The notes: generated from the letters alone by a model not told the origin. 64,000 bases of DNA from Euleptes europaea (GCF_029931775.1 NC_079323.1:593001-657000), one strand, 5' to 3'. Counted from the first letter of the stretch, positions 1-11,132 are shown. Numbers and translations are program-made.

Positions 1-254
1 TCAGACGGTGAGGGCTGTTTGACGGTGGAATGCGCTGCCTCGGAGGGTGGTGGAGTCCCTGTCTTTGGAGGTCGTTAAGCAGAGGCTAGATGGCCATCTG
101 TCAGGAGCGCTTTGATTGTGGGATCCTGCATGGCGGGGGGAGGGTTGGGGTCACTGGGGATGTGTGGGGGGGAGGAAGTTGTTAATTTCCTGCATTGTGC
201 AGGGGGTTGGACTAGATGACCCTGGTGGTCCCTTCCAACTCTATGATTCTATGT
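1..254 (+). repeat. CR1 LINE 3' end
   Basis: This is the 3' terminal part of a CR1 retrotransposon in plus orientation. It shows the conserved tail text around the cagaggctagatggccatct block and ends in the typical ttccaactctatgattctat terminus. It is 5'-truncated, as most CR1 copies are, and has no coding capacity. Confidence 0.8.
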
Positions 255-1620
255 CACAGTTGATTAAACTGAAGAGATGCCGGTTGATGACAAAGAAGGC
301 CAAATGCCCTCTGGCACTTGCCAAGCGTAGAGAAGGGCACAGCCCATCTTAATGCCAGTCAGGTGCTCCTACTGCCAAATTCACAACCTCCCCACATACA
401 GAGGGGGCACATCGACACACACTGTAGGCGCCCAGCTGGAAAAGAGGAGACTTCCAAAGTCCAGAAGCCGGAATTCTCATCTGTTACCTCAATTTCTCCC
501 CAAAAGCTCCTACCACAGAAACAGAGTCCAAAACTAAGCCTGGCATTTTCTGGAGGCAGGAAAAGATTGGAAGGTGCGATCCTGCTGGGATCCGTTGGTG
601 CTTGCCTGGGGCTGCCCGAATGAGGTTCAGAGGAGGATGAAGCAGTCAAGTAGTTAAGAGGTGTGTGGGGGGGAGAGGCAGAAAGTCAAGTCAAGAGCAA
701 CAATCATAGAAAGCCTCACCTGAGCATCGCCTGCGCTTCCTGAAGCATCAGCGAGTGGCCAGAGGCCGGCTCCAGGACAAAAGTCCCCCGCTGGAGCGGT
801 CCCCAGAAGGCCACTCCCGCCCACGCAGAATCCTTCCCCTGCAATTCCAGAAGAGTTCGGGTATTTCTGGACTAACCTGCTTGGCTCATTCCACAGAGTC
901 CAGTCACAGAAGTTGGGTTTTCTGCACGCAGAACTTGGATTTTAAAAATGGTTGCAAAGAGTAAGATTTTGGGGTACAGAAAAGGGTTTCCTTTTTTGTG
1001 GTTTCTCAACTAGGAACTTCCTAATTGTATGTCTTTGTATTGTTGTATTAGAATATCTTTGCATATTTTTGTAATTAAAAAAAAAACAGATCACCATTCC
1101 CCAAGTGATAAAATAATTCTCAGAATCCAAACACGGTCTCGAAGCGACTCACAGCAACTGGGGTGGGGGGAGCTCTTGTCCCGGATGAAAACGGCCAGCC
1201 TCTGCTTGGTGAGGAGCGAAGATCCAGTGTTGGTCAGGAGGCACTCGAGGTATTTTTATTGCCTTTGTAGGATTCCCAGGAGGTTCCCTGTTCTCTTTTG
1301 CAGTCCAGCAGTGCCAAGCAATGAAGCTGATCTCTCTCTCCCCCCCCCCCCGGTCGTTTTCTCTCTCTGTGTATGTGTGTGTGTCATTCCAGGGACATGA
1401 GGCATCTAAAGACAACCTGCCTCAAGAGGCTGCATCCATGCATGGCCTGCTGGGGAGAAGCTCCCATCTGTTGTATGGGAGCAGCTAGAAAAGTCTTCCG
1501 GGTGACATCAGGGCTCTGCGGGACCTCAGGGCCTATAATTGAGGACAGCTGCAAGATCCATCTTTACTGGCCTCCCCATCCCACCCCCTTTTTGAAATCT
1601 GGGGGCTGATCAGCTAATAT
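255..1620. other. No gene recognised
   Basis: Apparently non-repetitive or unclassified DNA. Short open frames on both strands have no recognisable motifs. A pyrimidine tract followed by a TG microsatellite lies near 1336-1384, and there is a short A-run at 1078-1086. I see no splice-flanked coding exon. Confidence 0.5.
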
Positions 1621-1639
1621 TTGTCACTGGGGCACCTAG

Positions 1640-1800
1640 GGTAGTTAAAGCCATCTGAGTAGGGTTTTTAATGGTTTTAATTATTATGGTTTTAAGGATG
1701 TTTTAGATGTAATCTGTTTTTAATTATTGTTATCCGCCCTGAGCCTGGCTCGCTGGGGATGAGGGCGGGTTATAAATTTGAATAAATAAAATTTGACTAA
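1640..1800 (+). repeat. L2/CR1-type LINE 3' tail
   Basis: The T-rich stretch, the block near cgccctgagcctggctcg, and the end in aataaataaa match the 3' tails of L2-like LINEs common in lizard genomes. A related tail is seen at 49.9-50.1 kb in this window. No coding sequence. Confidence 0.5.
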
Positions 1801-2110
1801 ATAGAAAAGGAGTCCTTGGAGAAACGGGAGGTGGCCCCAGCTGTTCAGTCCCCCCAGGAGTGGGGAGCCGCACCAGAAGGGCAGGCATCCCAGTGGGCGA
1901 CTGCCTGGCTCCCCCACCCCAGCGGGCGACTGCCTGGCTTTGCTGGGGAACTTTGGGAGTTACTTTGCAATGGTCCCAAGAAGGAAATGCCACGTTGCCC
2001 CCTCCCAGACTCCCGCTCCCATCCCTCTTGCTGGGCCATTGTGCAAGCCAGGCTCCTGACCCAAGACCCAAGACCCCCCCCCCAGTATCTTCCTGTCTCT
2101 CTTCACAATC
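1801..2110. other. No gene recognised
   Basis: GC-rich sequence with a short internal direct repeat (two copies of a gcgggcgactgcctggct-like block near 1896-1940). The overlapping open frames on both strands are typical of GC-rich non-coding DNA. Confidence 0.4.
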
Positions 2111-2114
2111 CATT

Positions 2115-2345
2115 TAGGTGAAAACCAATCTGAATAATTTGTTATTGCCTACCAACCTGGCCACCACACTGCTTATCCCCAGATCCAGATTGTTAATGAT
2201 CGATTTAAACAGCCCTGGCCCCAACACCGGTCCTAGTGGGACCCTTCCGCTCTTTTCCATCCATTGCGAGAACTGCCCATTTGTCCTTACTCTCTGTGTC
2301 AGGTCATTTAACCAACGTTTAATCCATTTTATCTAGGCACCATGG
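2115..2345 (-). repeat. CR1 ORF2 (RT) fragment
   Basis: On the minus strand the sequence translates to a reverse-transcriptase palm block like that of CR1 (NGQFSQW, then GRVPLGPVLGPGLF, then an INNLD-like motif). Compare the equivalent block of the larger CR1 at 6.6 kb. It is a fragment only, with the frame interrupted. Confidence 0.65.
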
Positions 2346-2489
2346 CTAATGCCTGCTGATAGACCTGTCCTGCATGAATCAGTCCATTGATCGTCAAACT
2401 AGTGGCCACGATTACATCTGGTGGCAGTGAGTCCCGCAATTCCATTTTGGGTTGGTAAAGAAATACTGAATCTACTGCACTGCCCCATC

Positions 2490-2580
2490 AATGTCATGGG
2501 ATGACCCTGAATCCTAATGTTATGGGGGGGGAGAGAGAAAAGTTCTCCCTGCCTACTCTCTCTATCCCATTGCGTGGAGC
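2490..2580 (-). repeat. CR1 3' region fragment
   Basis: About 90 bp match the CR1 segment that in this window also occurs at 16.5-16.6 kb (gagagagaaaagttctccct-like block). Minus orientation. Confidence 0.5.
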
Positions 2581-2604
2581 TGGCGGTGTGGGGATCATAC
2601 ACCA

Positions 2605-2705
2605 TCTGAGCTTTCCCAGTTGCCTTCTTGGCTATCTGCCTGTTTTGAGGTTCAATTCAAGCTGCAGGCTTTAATCATGGGCTGGGACCAATCTGCCTGT
2701 CTACC
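2605..2705 (+). repeat. Possible L2 ORF2 C-terminal fragment
   Basis: The run around ggttcaattcaagctgcagg followed by a ggctgggaccaatctgcctg block resembles the L2 LINE C-terminal region (valine/leucine-rich block then KAL-GLGP). Short and diverged, so weak. Confidence 0.3.
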
Positions 2706-2794
2706 TATGAATCCACATATGCCAGTTCAGTCCAGGGCAGCAGGTCCACATGATATGCCCACCACCACCGAAGTGGGTACTTAGTTGTTAGATC

Positions 2795-2915
2795 AGACAG
2801 GAGGTGATGTGAAAGACCTCGGCCTGAGACCCTGGAGAGCTGCTGCCCGTCTGTGCAGACAATCCTGACCTCAAGGGTCCAAGGGTCTGATTCCATGTAA
2901 GGCAGCTTCCTGTGT
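2795..2915 (+). repeat. tRNA-Ala-type SINE, 3' body fragment
   Basis: Matches the body of the tRNA-derived SINE complete at 7.7 kb: the gtgaaagacct, ggagagctgctgcc and ggcagcttcctgtg blocks in order. The tRNA-like head is missing. Confidence 0.65.
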
Positions 2916-3007
2916 TGATGAGTGTTCAGTTTCTAAATACACACATACATACATGTTGGCCCATTATTTTCCAGTGTTGTCCCAGTTGTTTCCAAGCAAC
3001 ACACCCC

Positions 3008-3175
3008 ACCAGCATGGTGTAGTGGTTAAAAGCAGTGGACTCTAATCTGGAGAACCGGGTTGGATTCCCCACTCCTCCACATGAAGCCTGCTGGGTGACC
3101 TTGGGCCAGTCACAGTTCTCTTTGAACTCTCTCAGCCTCACCTACCTCACAAGGTGTCTGTTGTGGGGATTTAAA
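3008..3175 (+). repeat. Sauria-type SINE (variant B), partial
   Basis: Begins with the tRNA-derived head catggtgtagtggttaaaag, has the GGTTxGATTCCCCAC B-box region, and runs into the ccacctcaccta/gtgtctgttgtgggg body. It ends where the CR1 element starts. About ten copies of this variant occur in the window. Confidence 0.75.
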
Positions 3176-6100
3176 GGGAAGGAGATTTAAATTCCAAGGC
3201 TCCTGCTCGCCAGAGGTTGCATTTTGATTCAGCTGAGCTGAGCTGGAGACTACAGGCAGGGGGTGAGTTTAAACTTTGCCTTTTTTAAACGCTGGGAAGC
3301 CTAACTAAACTGAGAATTTAACTGAGGTTTACTGGGAGAGGATTGTGGTTGTTGTGCCAGTGGGTGATTAAGGTTGATTGCTGCCTGAAAGCTTGATTGT
3401 TACCTTGTTAAGTGGAGCTGTTGTGATTGGAGCTTGTGTGAGAGAGGTGGGGGCTGTGAGCATTTAAATTCCAAGGCTCCTGCTCACCAGAGGCACTGTG
3501 GCTCTTAGCCTTTGGATCGTGACTGGGGATCTGTAGGGTGAGTATAAAATCTTGTTATCTTGGCAGAGTAACTCGCTCCATCTAGTTGGAGTACCAAGCA
3601 ACTTTAATATCCCTGTGAATTAGTAGCAGATAGCTGCAGGACAAGGAACTCCGGCACTCAGTTCTTATTTGGTACAGGAAGAGTGCAAGAGAGTAAAAAT
3701 CAGGGTTACAACACCAAAGAATAATATAATAATTAACTAATAAATAAAATACCAGTTATGAAGGTAGAAAGCCAGCAGGGGTCGGGGGGCTATCCAGTGT
3801 GCTGCATGGAGTGTCACATGTATGATTATCTGCCTGCTGGACAGAAGTCATGGGTGTGTGCTCGGTGCGGGGAGCTCCTGGCTCTCAGGAAGCGAGTTCA
3901 CTTCCTTGAGGCCAAGGTAGCTCAACTGGAGGAGCTGAGGCAGGCAGAGAGAGAGGTGACTAAGGACTCCAGGGATGAAATAGTCACATCCCAGTCCCAA
4001 GGTGACGGCAACCTGCCGGTCACGGATGATGGAGCCCTTGGGGAAGGAAGCCATCTCACTGAGGTAGGGGAATGTCTTTCCTTAGAAGGGACCTCTTCCT
4101 TGGTGGATGAACAGATATCCTCTCGTACCGAGGATATGCCTCAGAGGGGAGGGGGGCTTCTTGTAGTGGGGGATTCAATCCTTAGGAATGTAGATAGCTG
4201 GGTTTCTGGCGGGTGCATGGACCGCATAGTGACTTGCCTGCCTGGTGCGAAGGTTGCAGACATTACCCGTCATATAGGTAGTCTGGTAGATAGTGCTGGG
4301 GAGGAGCCAGTGGTTGTGGTGCATATTGGCACCGGATGTGGGGAAATGTAGTCCGGAGGTCTTGGAATCCAAATTTAGGTTGCTAGGCAGGAGACTAAAA
4401 GCCAGGACCTCCAAGGTAGCTTTGTCAGAAATGCTACCTGTTCCACGTGCAGGACCAGCTAGGCAGGCACAGTTGGTGAGTCTCAATGCGTGGATGAGAC
4501 GGTGGTACAGGGAAGAGGGCTTTAGATTTGTAAGGAACTGGGCAACATTTTGGGACAAGCCGGGCCTATACAAAAGGGATGGGCTCCACTTGAACCAGGA
4601 TGGAACCAGACTGCTGGCGCGTAATATAAAAAAGGTGGCAGAGCAGCTTTTAAACTGAACCTGGGGGGAAAGCCAACAGGAGCTGAGAAGCATCTGGTTC
4701 GGGCAAACTCGGTGCATATGGACAAAGGGAAAATTGCTTCCGATTGCCCACATAGGAATTACTTAGACATGAAAGGGAATGGAAAAAGAATGATGCCCAA
4801 AGGCACATACCAGGTAAGTCGGAAGAGAGAAACAGTGTGGAGGTGTTTCTATGCTAATGTTAGAAGCCTCCAAGCAAAAATGGGGGAATTAGAGTGCATG
4901 GTTTTAAGAGAAAACATAGATATAGTGAGCATTAAAGAAACCTGGTGGAGGGGAGAGAACCAGTGGGATACAGTCATCCCTGGTTACAAGCTGTATAGAA
5001 ATGACAGGGAAGGGCGTATTGGAGGGGGTGTTGTTATGTATATCAAGGAAGGCATAGTGTCTAATAAGCTAGAGACCATAAAAAGGGCAGACTCATCCAC
5101 AGAATCCTTACGATTCTGGGCCCCAAAGGAGATTTAGTACTGGGGACGTTCTACCGGCCCCCTGACCAAATGGCTCAGGGTGATCTTGAGATAAATGTAT
5201 GCTCCAGACAAGCCAAAGAGATAAAATTTTTAGACATCCTAAATGACTGTGCCCTCGAACAGTTGGTCATAGACCCAACCAGAGGGGAAGCAATCGTGGA
5301 TTTAATACTGTGGTGCTGCCGGTGACTTAGTGCGGGATGTGGATGTAATTGAGCCAGTTGGCAATAGTGATCACAATGGCATCAAATTTAATTTAGCTGT
5401 AAGTGGGAAAGTGACTGGGAAATCTCACACAATTACCTTTGACTTGAAAAGAGGGAACTTATCTAAAATGAGAAAACTGGTAGAGGAAGTTGAAAGGAAC
5501 AGTTAAGAGGGTTAAATCTCTTGAAAAGGCTTGGGGGTTACTCAAGTCCACATTACTCGAGGCTCAGCTAGCTTGTATACTGCAGGTCAGGAAAGGTAGA
5601 AATAAGTCCAAGAGGTCACCACCATGGCTAACGGGTAAGGTGAAGGAAGCAATTAGAGAAAAAAAGTCTTCCTTCAGAGACTGGAAGGTTTGCCCAAACG
5701 AGGCGAACAGAAGCAAACACAAACTTGCACAAAGGAAATGCAAGCAGATAATTAGAGATGCAAAAAAAGATTTTGAGGGGCTTATTGCTAAACACATCAA
5801 AACAAACAATAAGAAATTCTTTAAGTATATTAGGAGTAGGAAACCAGACAGGGAAGCGGTTGGACCATTGGATGACAATGGGAGTAAAGGAACTCTAAGG
5901 GAGGATAAAGCGATAGCTGAAAAACTAAATGAATTCTTCTCATCTGTCTTCACTGTTGAAGATACAGGGCAGATTCCTTCTCCTGAACAGAAATTTTGGA
6001 GAGGGGAAAATGAGGAACTGAGGCAAATAGTGGTAACAAGGCAGGAAGTCCTAGAATGTCTAGACAAACTGCAAACTAACAAGTCACAGGGACCAGACGG

Positions 6101-6706
6101 TATTCATCCTAGAGTTCTTCAAGAACTCAGATGGGAAATTGCTGAACTTCTAACAAATATATGTAATATGTCCCTTCGATCAGCCTCTGTACCAGAGGAC
6201 TGGAGAATGGCCAATGTAACACCTATTTATAAAAAAGGTTCCAGGGGAGACCCAGGAAATTTCAGGCTAGTTAGCTTAACGTCTGTTCCGGGCAAATTAG
6301 TGGAAAGCATGATTAAAGATAGAATTGTCAAGCATATAGAAGGGCAAGGTCTGCTGGGCAAAACCCAACATGGCTTCTGTAAGGGTAGGTCCTGTCTCAC
6401 TAACCTATTAGAGTTTTTTGATAGTGTCAATAAGCATGTGGACAGGAATGAGCCTGTGGATATTGTGTATTTGGATTTCCAAAAAGCTTTTGACAAAGTC
6501 CCCCACCAAACACTGAAAGCAAATTTCATAGTCATGGGATAAGAGGACAAGTCCTCTTATGGATTGAGAGCTGGCTGAAAAATAGGAAGCAGAGAGTAGG
6601 AATCAATGATCAGTTCTCCCAATGGCAGGATGTGAGCAGTGGGGTGCCTCAGGGATCTGTGTTGGAACCGGTGCTTTTCAACCTGTTCATCAATGGCAGT
6701 GCAAGA
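3176..6706 (+). mobile_element. CR1 LINE, 5' end preserved, 3' truncated
   Basis: A long CR1 retrotransposon. The 5' untranslated part (3176-3757) holds two related copies of a block beginning aaattccaaggctcctgctc (near 3190 and 3467), like tandem promoter monomers. ORF1 starts at ATG 3758 and shows a CxxC...CxxC zinc-like motif near its start, a coiled-coil-prone stretch and a GDS esterase motif (VVGDSILRN). One frameshift near 4345 moves the rest of the esterase region into another frame ending at 4658. ORF2 follows from about 4712 with an AP-type endonuclease block (ANVRSLQAKMGEL, ETWWRGENQW), which is interrupted around 5140-5490. A long reverse-transcriptase frame covers 5490-6542 (QGPDGIHPRVL, PIYKKG, QHGFCKGRSC, YLDFQKAFD), and one more RT block (SSGVPQGSVL) lies in a shifted frame. 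Homology stops at about 6706, before the catalytic YADD region. Dead, but one of the less decayed LINEs here. Confidence 0.9.
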
Positions 6707-7690
6707 GTTATGAAGCACGTGGGCGCTGGGCGCTCTCTCCCCAGCTCATTCTGGCTGCTCTTCCCTCCTGGGGCCTGACAGTGCTGCTTATAACCCTTGT
6801 AACTGTTGGAGGCCAGGAGCTCCCTTCACCAGCATGGCTTAGCATCAGTGCAGGGTTTCCAGCTCTGGGGGTGGGGGGAACCAGGACCCGGCGGGGGGGG
6901 GGGTCGTCTTGCTGGGTGACTGTTGGGTACCAGCCAGAGAGCTCCTTGGGAGCTAAGGAGGGGGTGCCCAAGAATCAAGCTGGGTGGCAGTCTTGCCAGC
7001 TTTACACAGAAGCTTCCAGAGGGGCTGAAAACCTTCCAGCTGCTGCAACTCGGGTGTGTGTGCGCTTTCCGTGTTTTTCAAATGGTCTGGATTTAGGTAA
7101 GTCCAAACTGGGACTTAGTCAGGAGATTTCTTGGTTGCTTCTGCGTGAGCAAGTTCCCCCAGTCTTGCAGGGATTCCTCATCAGGACGGAGGTGCATGTG
7201 GTGAGACGGCCGGCCTGAGGGAGCTGGGTGAGTGCTGAAGGCGAGAGCGCGAAAGCCTGTGGAGCTGGTTCCAGACGGGACGCCCACAAGCTGGTGGTAC
7301 CGTCAGGGCAGTCCTGAGGAATCAGAGAGAAGAAAGCAGGGGAAAGTGAGGCTATGGGGCTGACAGGAGGAAGGAAAGAGGAAATAGTGGGGGGGAGGCG
7401 GGGGAGAAAAGGGAGATGCTCTCCACAAGTCCTTGTGGGACCCCTGCTAATAGTTGTCCCAGCAGTGGACAAACTGTTTGGCTTACTCAGCAATCAAATG
7501 AACTAGCAAAACAGAAATCTTTAGTGGGGCATTTCTATACAGTCGAGCCTCTCAGGAGGGCGCTTTTGCAAGGGAATAGGATTGCCATCCACAGCAGTGA
7601 TTACTGCAGTTATCATCTTGCTTTTACTGCATTGTCTTCTACCTTTGCCTTTCCCCTTTGTACATTCTTTATAGGATATGTTGCCTTAGG
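6707..7690. other. No gene recognised
   Basis: Sequence downstream of the CR1 truncation point. A 198-residue open frame at 6622-7218 begins inside CR1 and continues into unrelated DNA with no family motif. Probably non-coding. Confidence 0.45.
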
Positions 7691-7694
7691 CAAT

Positions 7695-7905
7695 TTATAG
7701 TGTACTCTGTCTCAGTGGTAGAGCCTCTGCTTGGCATGCAGAGGGTCCCAGGTTCAATCACCGGCATCTCCAGTTAAAGGGACAGGCAGGAGGAGATGTG
7801 GAAGACCTCTGCCTGAGGCCCCGGAGAGCCACTGCCGGTCTGAGCAGACAAGACTGATATTGATGGACCAGAGTCTGATTCAGTATAAGGCAACTCCATT
7901 TCTGT
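7695..7905 (+). repeat. tRNA-Ala-type SINE
   Basis: The head (ctcagtggtagagcctctgc, then aggttcaatc) matches the A and B boxes of an alanine-type tRNA. It is followed by the family body (agttaaagggac, gaagacctctgcctga) and the tail gtctgattcagtataaggca. An RNA polymerase III-derived retroposon, not a tRNA gene. This is a near full-length reference copy for the other SINEs of this family listed here. Confidence 0.85.
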
Positions 7906-7969
7906 TCCTGGGTGTATGCATTATTTTCCAGTTCTGTATCTCTAGCCACATGATATCGCCCCCCCCGCC

Positions 7970-8125
7970 AAGCAGCCCCCTCTGCTCAGCTCTAAGCAAG
8001 CTGATTACAATAGGCACATACCTACCCACCTATCTCACAAGGTGCCTGGTGTGAGGAGGGGAAGGGAAGGTGATTGTAAGCTGCTTTGAGACTCCTTAAG
8101 GTAGACAAAATCAGGGTTTAAAAAC
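7970..8125 (+). repeat. Sauria-type SINE (variant B), 3' part
   Basis: 3' half only: acctcacaaggtgcctgg block, then gattgtaagctgctttgaga and the terminal block before the next copy. It lies head to tail with another copy at 8186. Confidence 0.65.
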
Positions 8126-8185
8126 CTACTCTTTTCCCCTTCATTGTGCCTTTGCATCCTTTACAAGCATTCTTTACATTACAAG

Positions 8186-8420
8186 CCAGGGTGGTGTAGT
8201 GGTTAAGAGCAGTGGACTCTAATCTGGAGAAACAGGTTTGATTCCTCATTCCTCCACATGAAGCCAGGTGGATGACCTTGGGCTAGTCACAGCACTCTCT
8301 GAATTCTCTCAGCCCCACCTACCTCACAAGGTGACTATTGTAGGGAAGGGAAGGTGATTGTAAGCCAGTTTGAGTCTCCTTAAGGTAGAGAAAAGTGAGG
8401 TTTAAAAACCTACTTCTTTG
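8186..8420 (+). repeat. Sauria-type SINE (variant B)
   Basis: Nearly complete copy: the tRNA-like head ggtggtgtagtggttaagag, the B-box region gtttgattcctcattcctcc, the conserved body, and the 3' gattgtaagccagtttgagt block. Confidence 0.8.
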
Positions 8421-8449
8421 TTGTACCTTTGCACCCCTTTACAAGCATT

Positions 8450-8630
8450 CTTTTCAACACCCCTCCCATCTTCTGACTGAGATAAAAGGAACCAGAGATC
8501 TCCATTCCTTTGTTCCTGACGAAGGGAGCGCGGACTCTTGAAAGCTTATGCCCCCAATTCTTGTTGGTCTCTAAGATACTCCTGGACTCAAATCTCACTG
8601 GATTCCATCTACTAATGGAGGCCAGAACTG
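8450..8630 (+). repeat. Unclassified interspersed repeat (possible Penelope-like end)
   Basis: Contains the block actcttgaaagcttatgccc followed by cttgttggtctctaagatac and a tggactcaaat terminus. A reverse-oriented relative lies at 53725-53885. Related text is widespread in reptile genomes. The Penelope-like assignment is only a suggestion. Confidence 0.45.
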
Positions 8631-8965
8631 CAGACATCTCATGAAAAATCACCTTGAGATTGTGTTTGTGTGTGTCTCCATGAGCTCTTGCAAATGGAAG
8701 AAACTGCTGGTCTAACCTAGTCGAATTCCTTACGATCGGGGAGAGCAGATGCTGCAGAACTCAGGAAGATTAGGTGGGGCTGTAGCTTGGATCAGTGGGT
8801 CAGAACATCTGGAGCGCTTTGCTGTGCCCTGTCTCTTTGCTCAAACAGAGGGGGAAGTCTGGGGCAGAGAGGCCTGCTTTAGAGACAGGGGGAGAGGAAT
8901 TTCTTTGGGGGTCTGCATGGTCTTTTAAGAGGCATTTTCATACATCCAGGGATCACGTATGCAGC

Positions 8966-9922
8966 ATGGCGATCTCCAACCAGACGGAAGACAGACCGCT
9001 GCTCTTCATTCTGATGGACATCCCAGGACTGGGCTCCGGAAACGGCTGGCTGGCCATCCCGCTGGGCTCCATGTACCTCGTCTCCTTTCTCGGGAACGGC
9101 ACCATTCTGGCCGTGATCTGGGCCGAGCGGGGCCTCCATGCGCCCATGTACCTGTTCTTGTGCATGCTGGCCCTGGCCGACCTGGGCCTCTCGGCATCCA
9201 CTCTGCCTTCCATGATGAGCGTCTTCCTGCTTCGTTCCAGAGCTGTCAGGGCCGAGGCCTGCTTCAGCCAGCTCTTCTCCATCCACACTTTCTCGGTCAT
9301 TGAGTCGGCTGTGCTGTTGGCCATGGCCTTTGACCGCTTTGTGGCCATCTGGAACCCTCTGAGATATGCCTCCATCTTGACCAGGTCGACGGTAGCCAAG
9401 ATGGGTGTGGCCATTGTCTTCCGAAGCATCAGCCTCCATCTTCCTCTGCCCTTCATGCTGAGGGGGCTCAGGTACTGCGGGGCAGAGATGCTGTCTCATT
9501 CCTACTGCCTTCATCCAGACGTCCTCAGGCTGGCCTGTGTGGACACACGCATCAACAGTGCTTACGGCCTTTTTGTGCTGCTTTCCACACTCGGGCTGGA
9601 CTCTGTCCTCATCCTCCTTTCGTACGCCATGATCCTCAAGACTGTGCTGAGCATCGCCACCTGGAAGGAGCGCCTCAAGGCCCTCAACACCTGCGTCTCC
9701 CACATCTGCGCCGTCCTCCTCTTCTACACCCCCCTGATGAGCCTCTCTATGGTCCACCGGTTTGGGAAGAAATTGCCCCCCCAGATCTACCTTCTTCTGT
9801 CCTACCTCCACTTCCTCCTGCCTCCTGTGCTCAACCCGGTGATATACAGCGTGAAGACCAAGGAGATCCGGCGACGGGTCTTTGGGATATTTCAGCGCAA
9901 AGCTTTGGGATTCAGGCTCTGA
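8966..9922 (+). CDS. Olfactory receptor, class I, OR51-like
   Basis: Single-exon odorant receptor of 318 residues, a seven-helix GPCR of the olfactory cilia that signals through G-olf. I chose ATG 8966 (MAISNQT) because it gives the family-typical N terminus with an N-glycosylation site at Asn5. The open frame extends further upstream without family similarity, and an acceptor-like tacatccag lies at 8941-8949. Visible motifs are GN in helix 1 (about 43-44), PMYLFLCMLALADLG in helix 2 (60-74), Cys99, MAFDRFVAI at the end of helix 3 (120-128), extracellular-loop cysteines near 171, 181 and 191, KALNTCVSHICAV in helix 6, and PPVLNPVIYSVKTKEIR in helix 7. The wording of these motifs is that of OR51. 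Oddity: residue 129 is Trp where OR51 receptors normally have Cys (AICNPLRY). The frame is intact, so probably functional. It is on the same strand as the other two ORs and the globins. Confidence 0.93.
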   Translation: MAISNQTEDRPLLFILMDIPGLGSGNGWLAIPLGSMYLVSFLGNGTILAVIWAERGLHAPMYLFLCMLALADLGLSASTLPSMMSVFLLRSRAVRAEACFSQLFSIHTFSVIESAVLLAMAFDRFVAIWNPLRYASILTRSTVAKMGVAIVFRSISLHLPLPFMLRGLRYCGAEMLSHSYCLHPDVLRLACVDTRINSAYGLFVLLSTLGLDSVLILLSYAMILKTVLSIATWKERLKALNTCVSHICAVLLFYTPLMSLSMVHRFGKKLPPQIYLLLSYLHFLLPPVLNPVIYSVKTKEIRRRVFGIFQRKALGFRL

Positions 9923-10109
9923 TTCTGAAAGGGGATTTGCAGGGGGTGGGGGAAGGCTCTTTTTCCCTGCCTCCATTTGCTCACTGCCTCTTCTGCAGCC
10001 TGTGGAGAAATGCCTCCCCCTCCCCAGAAATCATATCAATATTCCAGTAGTTGGGACTGCACTCTGTGTATGTGCTGGAGCTTGGCTGCACATTCGCAGC
10101 TGGTAAGTG
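9923..10109. other. OR 3' flank
   Basis: Non-coding sequence after the OR stop codon. I see no clear polyadenylation hexamer. Confidence 0.4.
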
Positions 10110-10410
10110 GTGGTTAAGAAAGGTGGTTTGGAGCGGCGGAGTCTGATCTGGAGAATCAGGTTCGATTTCCAACTCCTCCACATGAGCGATGGAGGCTAGT
10201 CTGGTGAACTGGATTTGTTTCCCCACTCCTACACACGAAGCCAGCTGGGTGACCTTGGGCTAGTCACAGTTCTATTAAGAGCTCTCTCACCCCCACCTAC
10301 CTCACAGGGTGTCTGTTGTGGGGAGGGGAAGGGAAAGTGATTGTAAGCCGGTTTGAGTCTCCCTTAAGTGGTAGAGAAAGTCAGCATATAAAAACCAACT
10401 CTTCTTCTTA
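10110..10410 (+). repeat. Sauria-type SINE (variant B)
   Basis: Near full-length: head with ggtggtttggagcggcggag, B-box region ggttcgatttccaactcc, duplicated ctccac...cctacacacgaagcc segment, body, and the aaaaaccaactcttcttctt terminus. Confidence 0.8.
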
Positions 10411-11132
10411 AGGAGAAAAAGAAGTTGCCATTCCCCAAGCGCTTTTGTGCTGAGAGAAGCAAACAGCTCAGGCTGGAGAGAGTCAAAGGGGTCTCCCCAC
10501 CTGCTAGGTTGTCACACCTAACAGAAAGCCTAATGGGTATAGAGTTTTCTTCCTCTTGGTTAGGAAGATGACCACAGGTGGGGATGGATTCCCAAGGGGA
10601 GACTATAAAGTATCAGGACATGAGGAAGAAGCTCTCCTCTTTGGCCATCTTCGCCAGGATAAAATGGAGGAGAGGAAATCAACGTCAGTCACTTTGGGTC
10701 CCCACTAAAGTGAAAGGTGGGATATAAATAAAGTAAATAAGACAAGTTTGTACAATGGGAGCCTGTCTTTATCGAACGTTGAGGAACGGTGGGAGATGTC
10801 CCAACCTCTGAGAACTAAGGTCAGGGAGTTTTAAATGCTGCAACTTCACAAGATAACCAGCCTATAGTAATGTAACATGGTTAGAAGTCCAGAGTTTAGG
10901 ATTTAGAGGGTTATGGGCTTCCACCATTTCTTTCTTACCCTTGGCTCACCTTGAAACAACCATGTATACTCTTTTTATTTGTTCATTAAACTTCCTTATA
11001 TTTTGAATGCTCGAAGCCTGATCTCTGTATACGCACCATGACTTATTTGTTCCTGCTTTCCAAAAAGCAGCAAAGGGGAGAGGCAGAAGTGGAACTGGCC
11101 ATCCCTTGAGCACAAAAGTGAGGAAGAGTGAA
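10411..11132. other. No gene; Sauria SINE tail inside
   Basis: Mostly unclassified. At about 10655-10740 is the 3' tail of a classic Sauria SINE (gataaaatggaggagaggaa, then ctttgggtccccac and ataaataaagtaaataa). Confidence 0.5.

Noticed and set aside
3758-4351. 197-residue protein with zinc-like cysteines taken as a host gene
   Set aside because: Position, coiled coil and GDS esterase motif identify it as CR1 ORF1.
6622-7218. 198-residue open frame
   Set aside because: Begins in CR1 ORF2 and continues into unrelated sequence past the truncation point. No domain.
7705-7775. tRNA-Ala-like sequence (and similar at 38.6 and 52.1 kb)
   Set aside because: Always followed by the same SINE body, and the cloverleaf 3' half is missing. 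Retroposon heads, not tRNA genes.
8879-9976. 365-residue open frame on the minus strand
   Set aside because: Antisense shadow of the intact OR gene, a known effect of its codon bias. No homology of its own.
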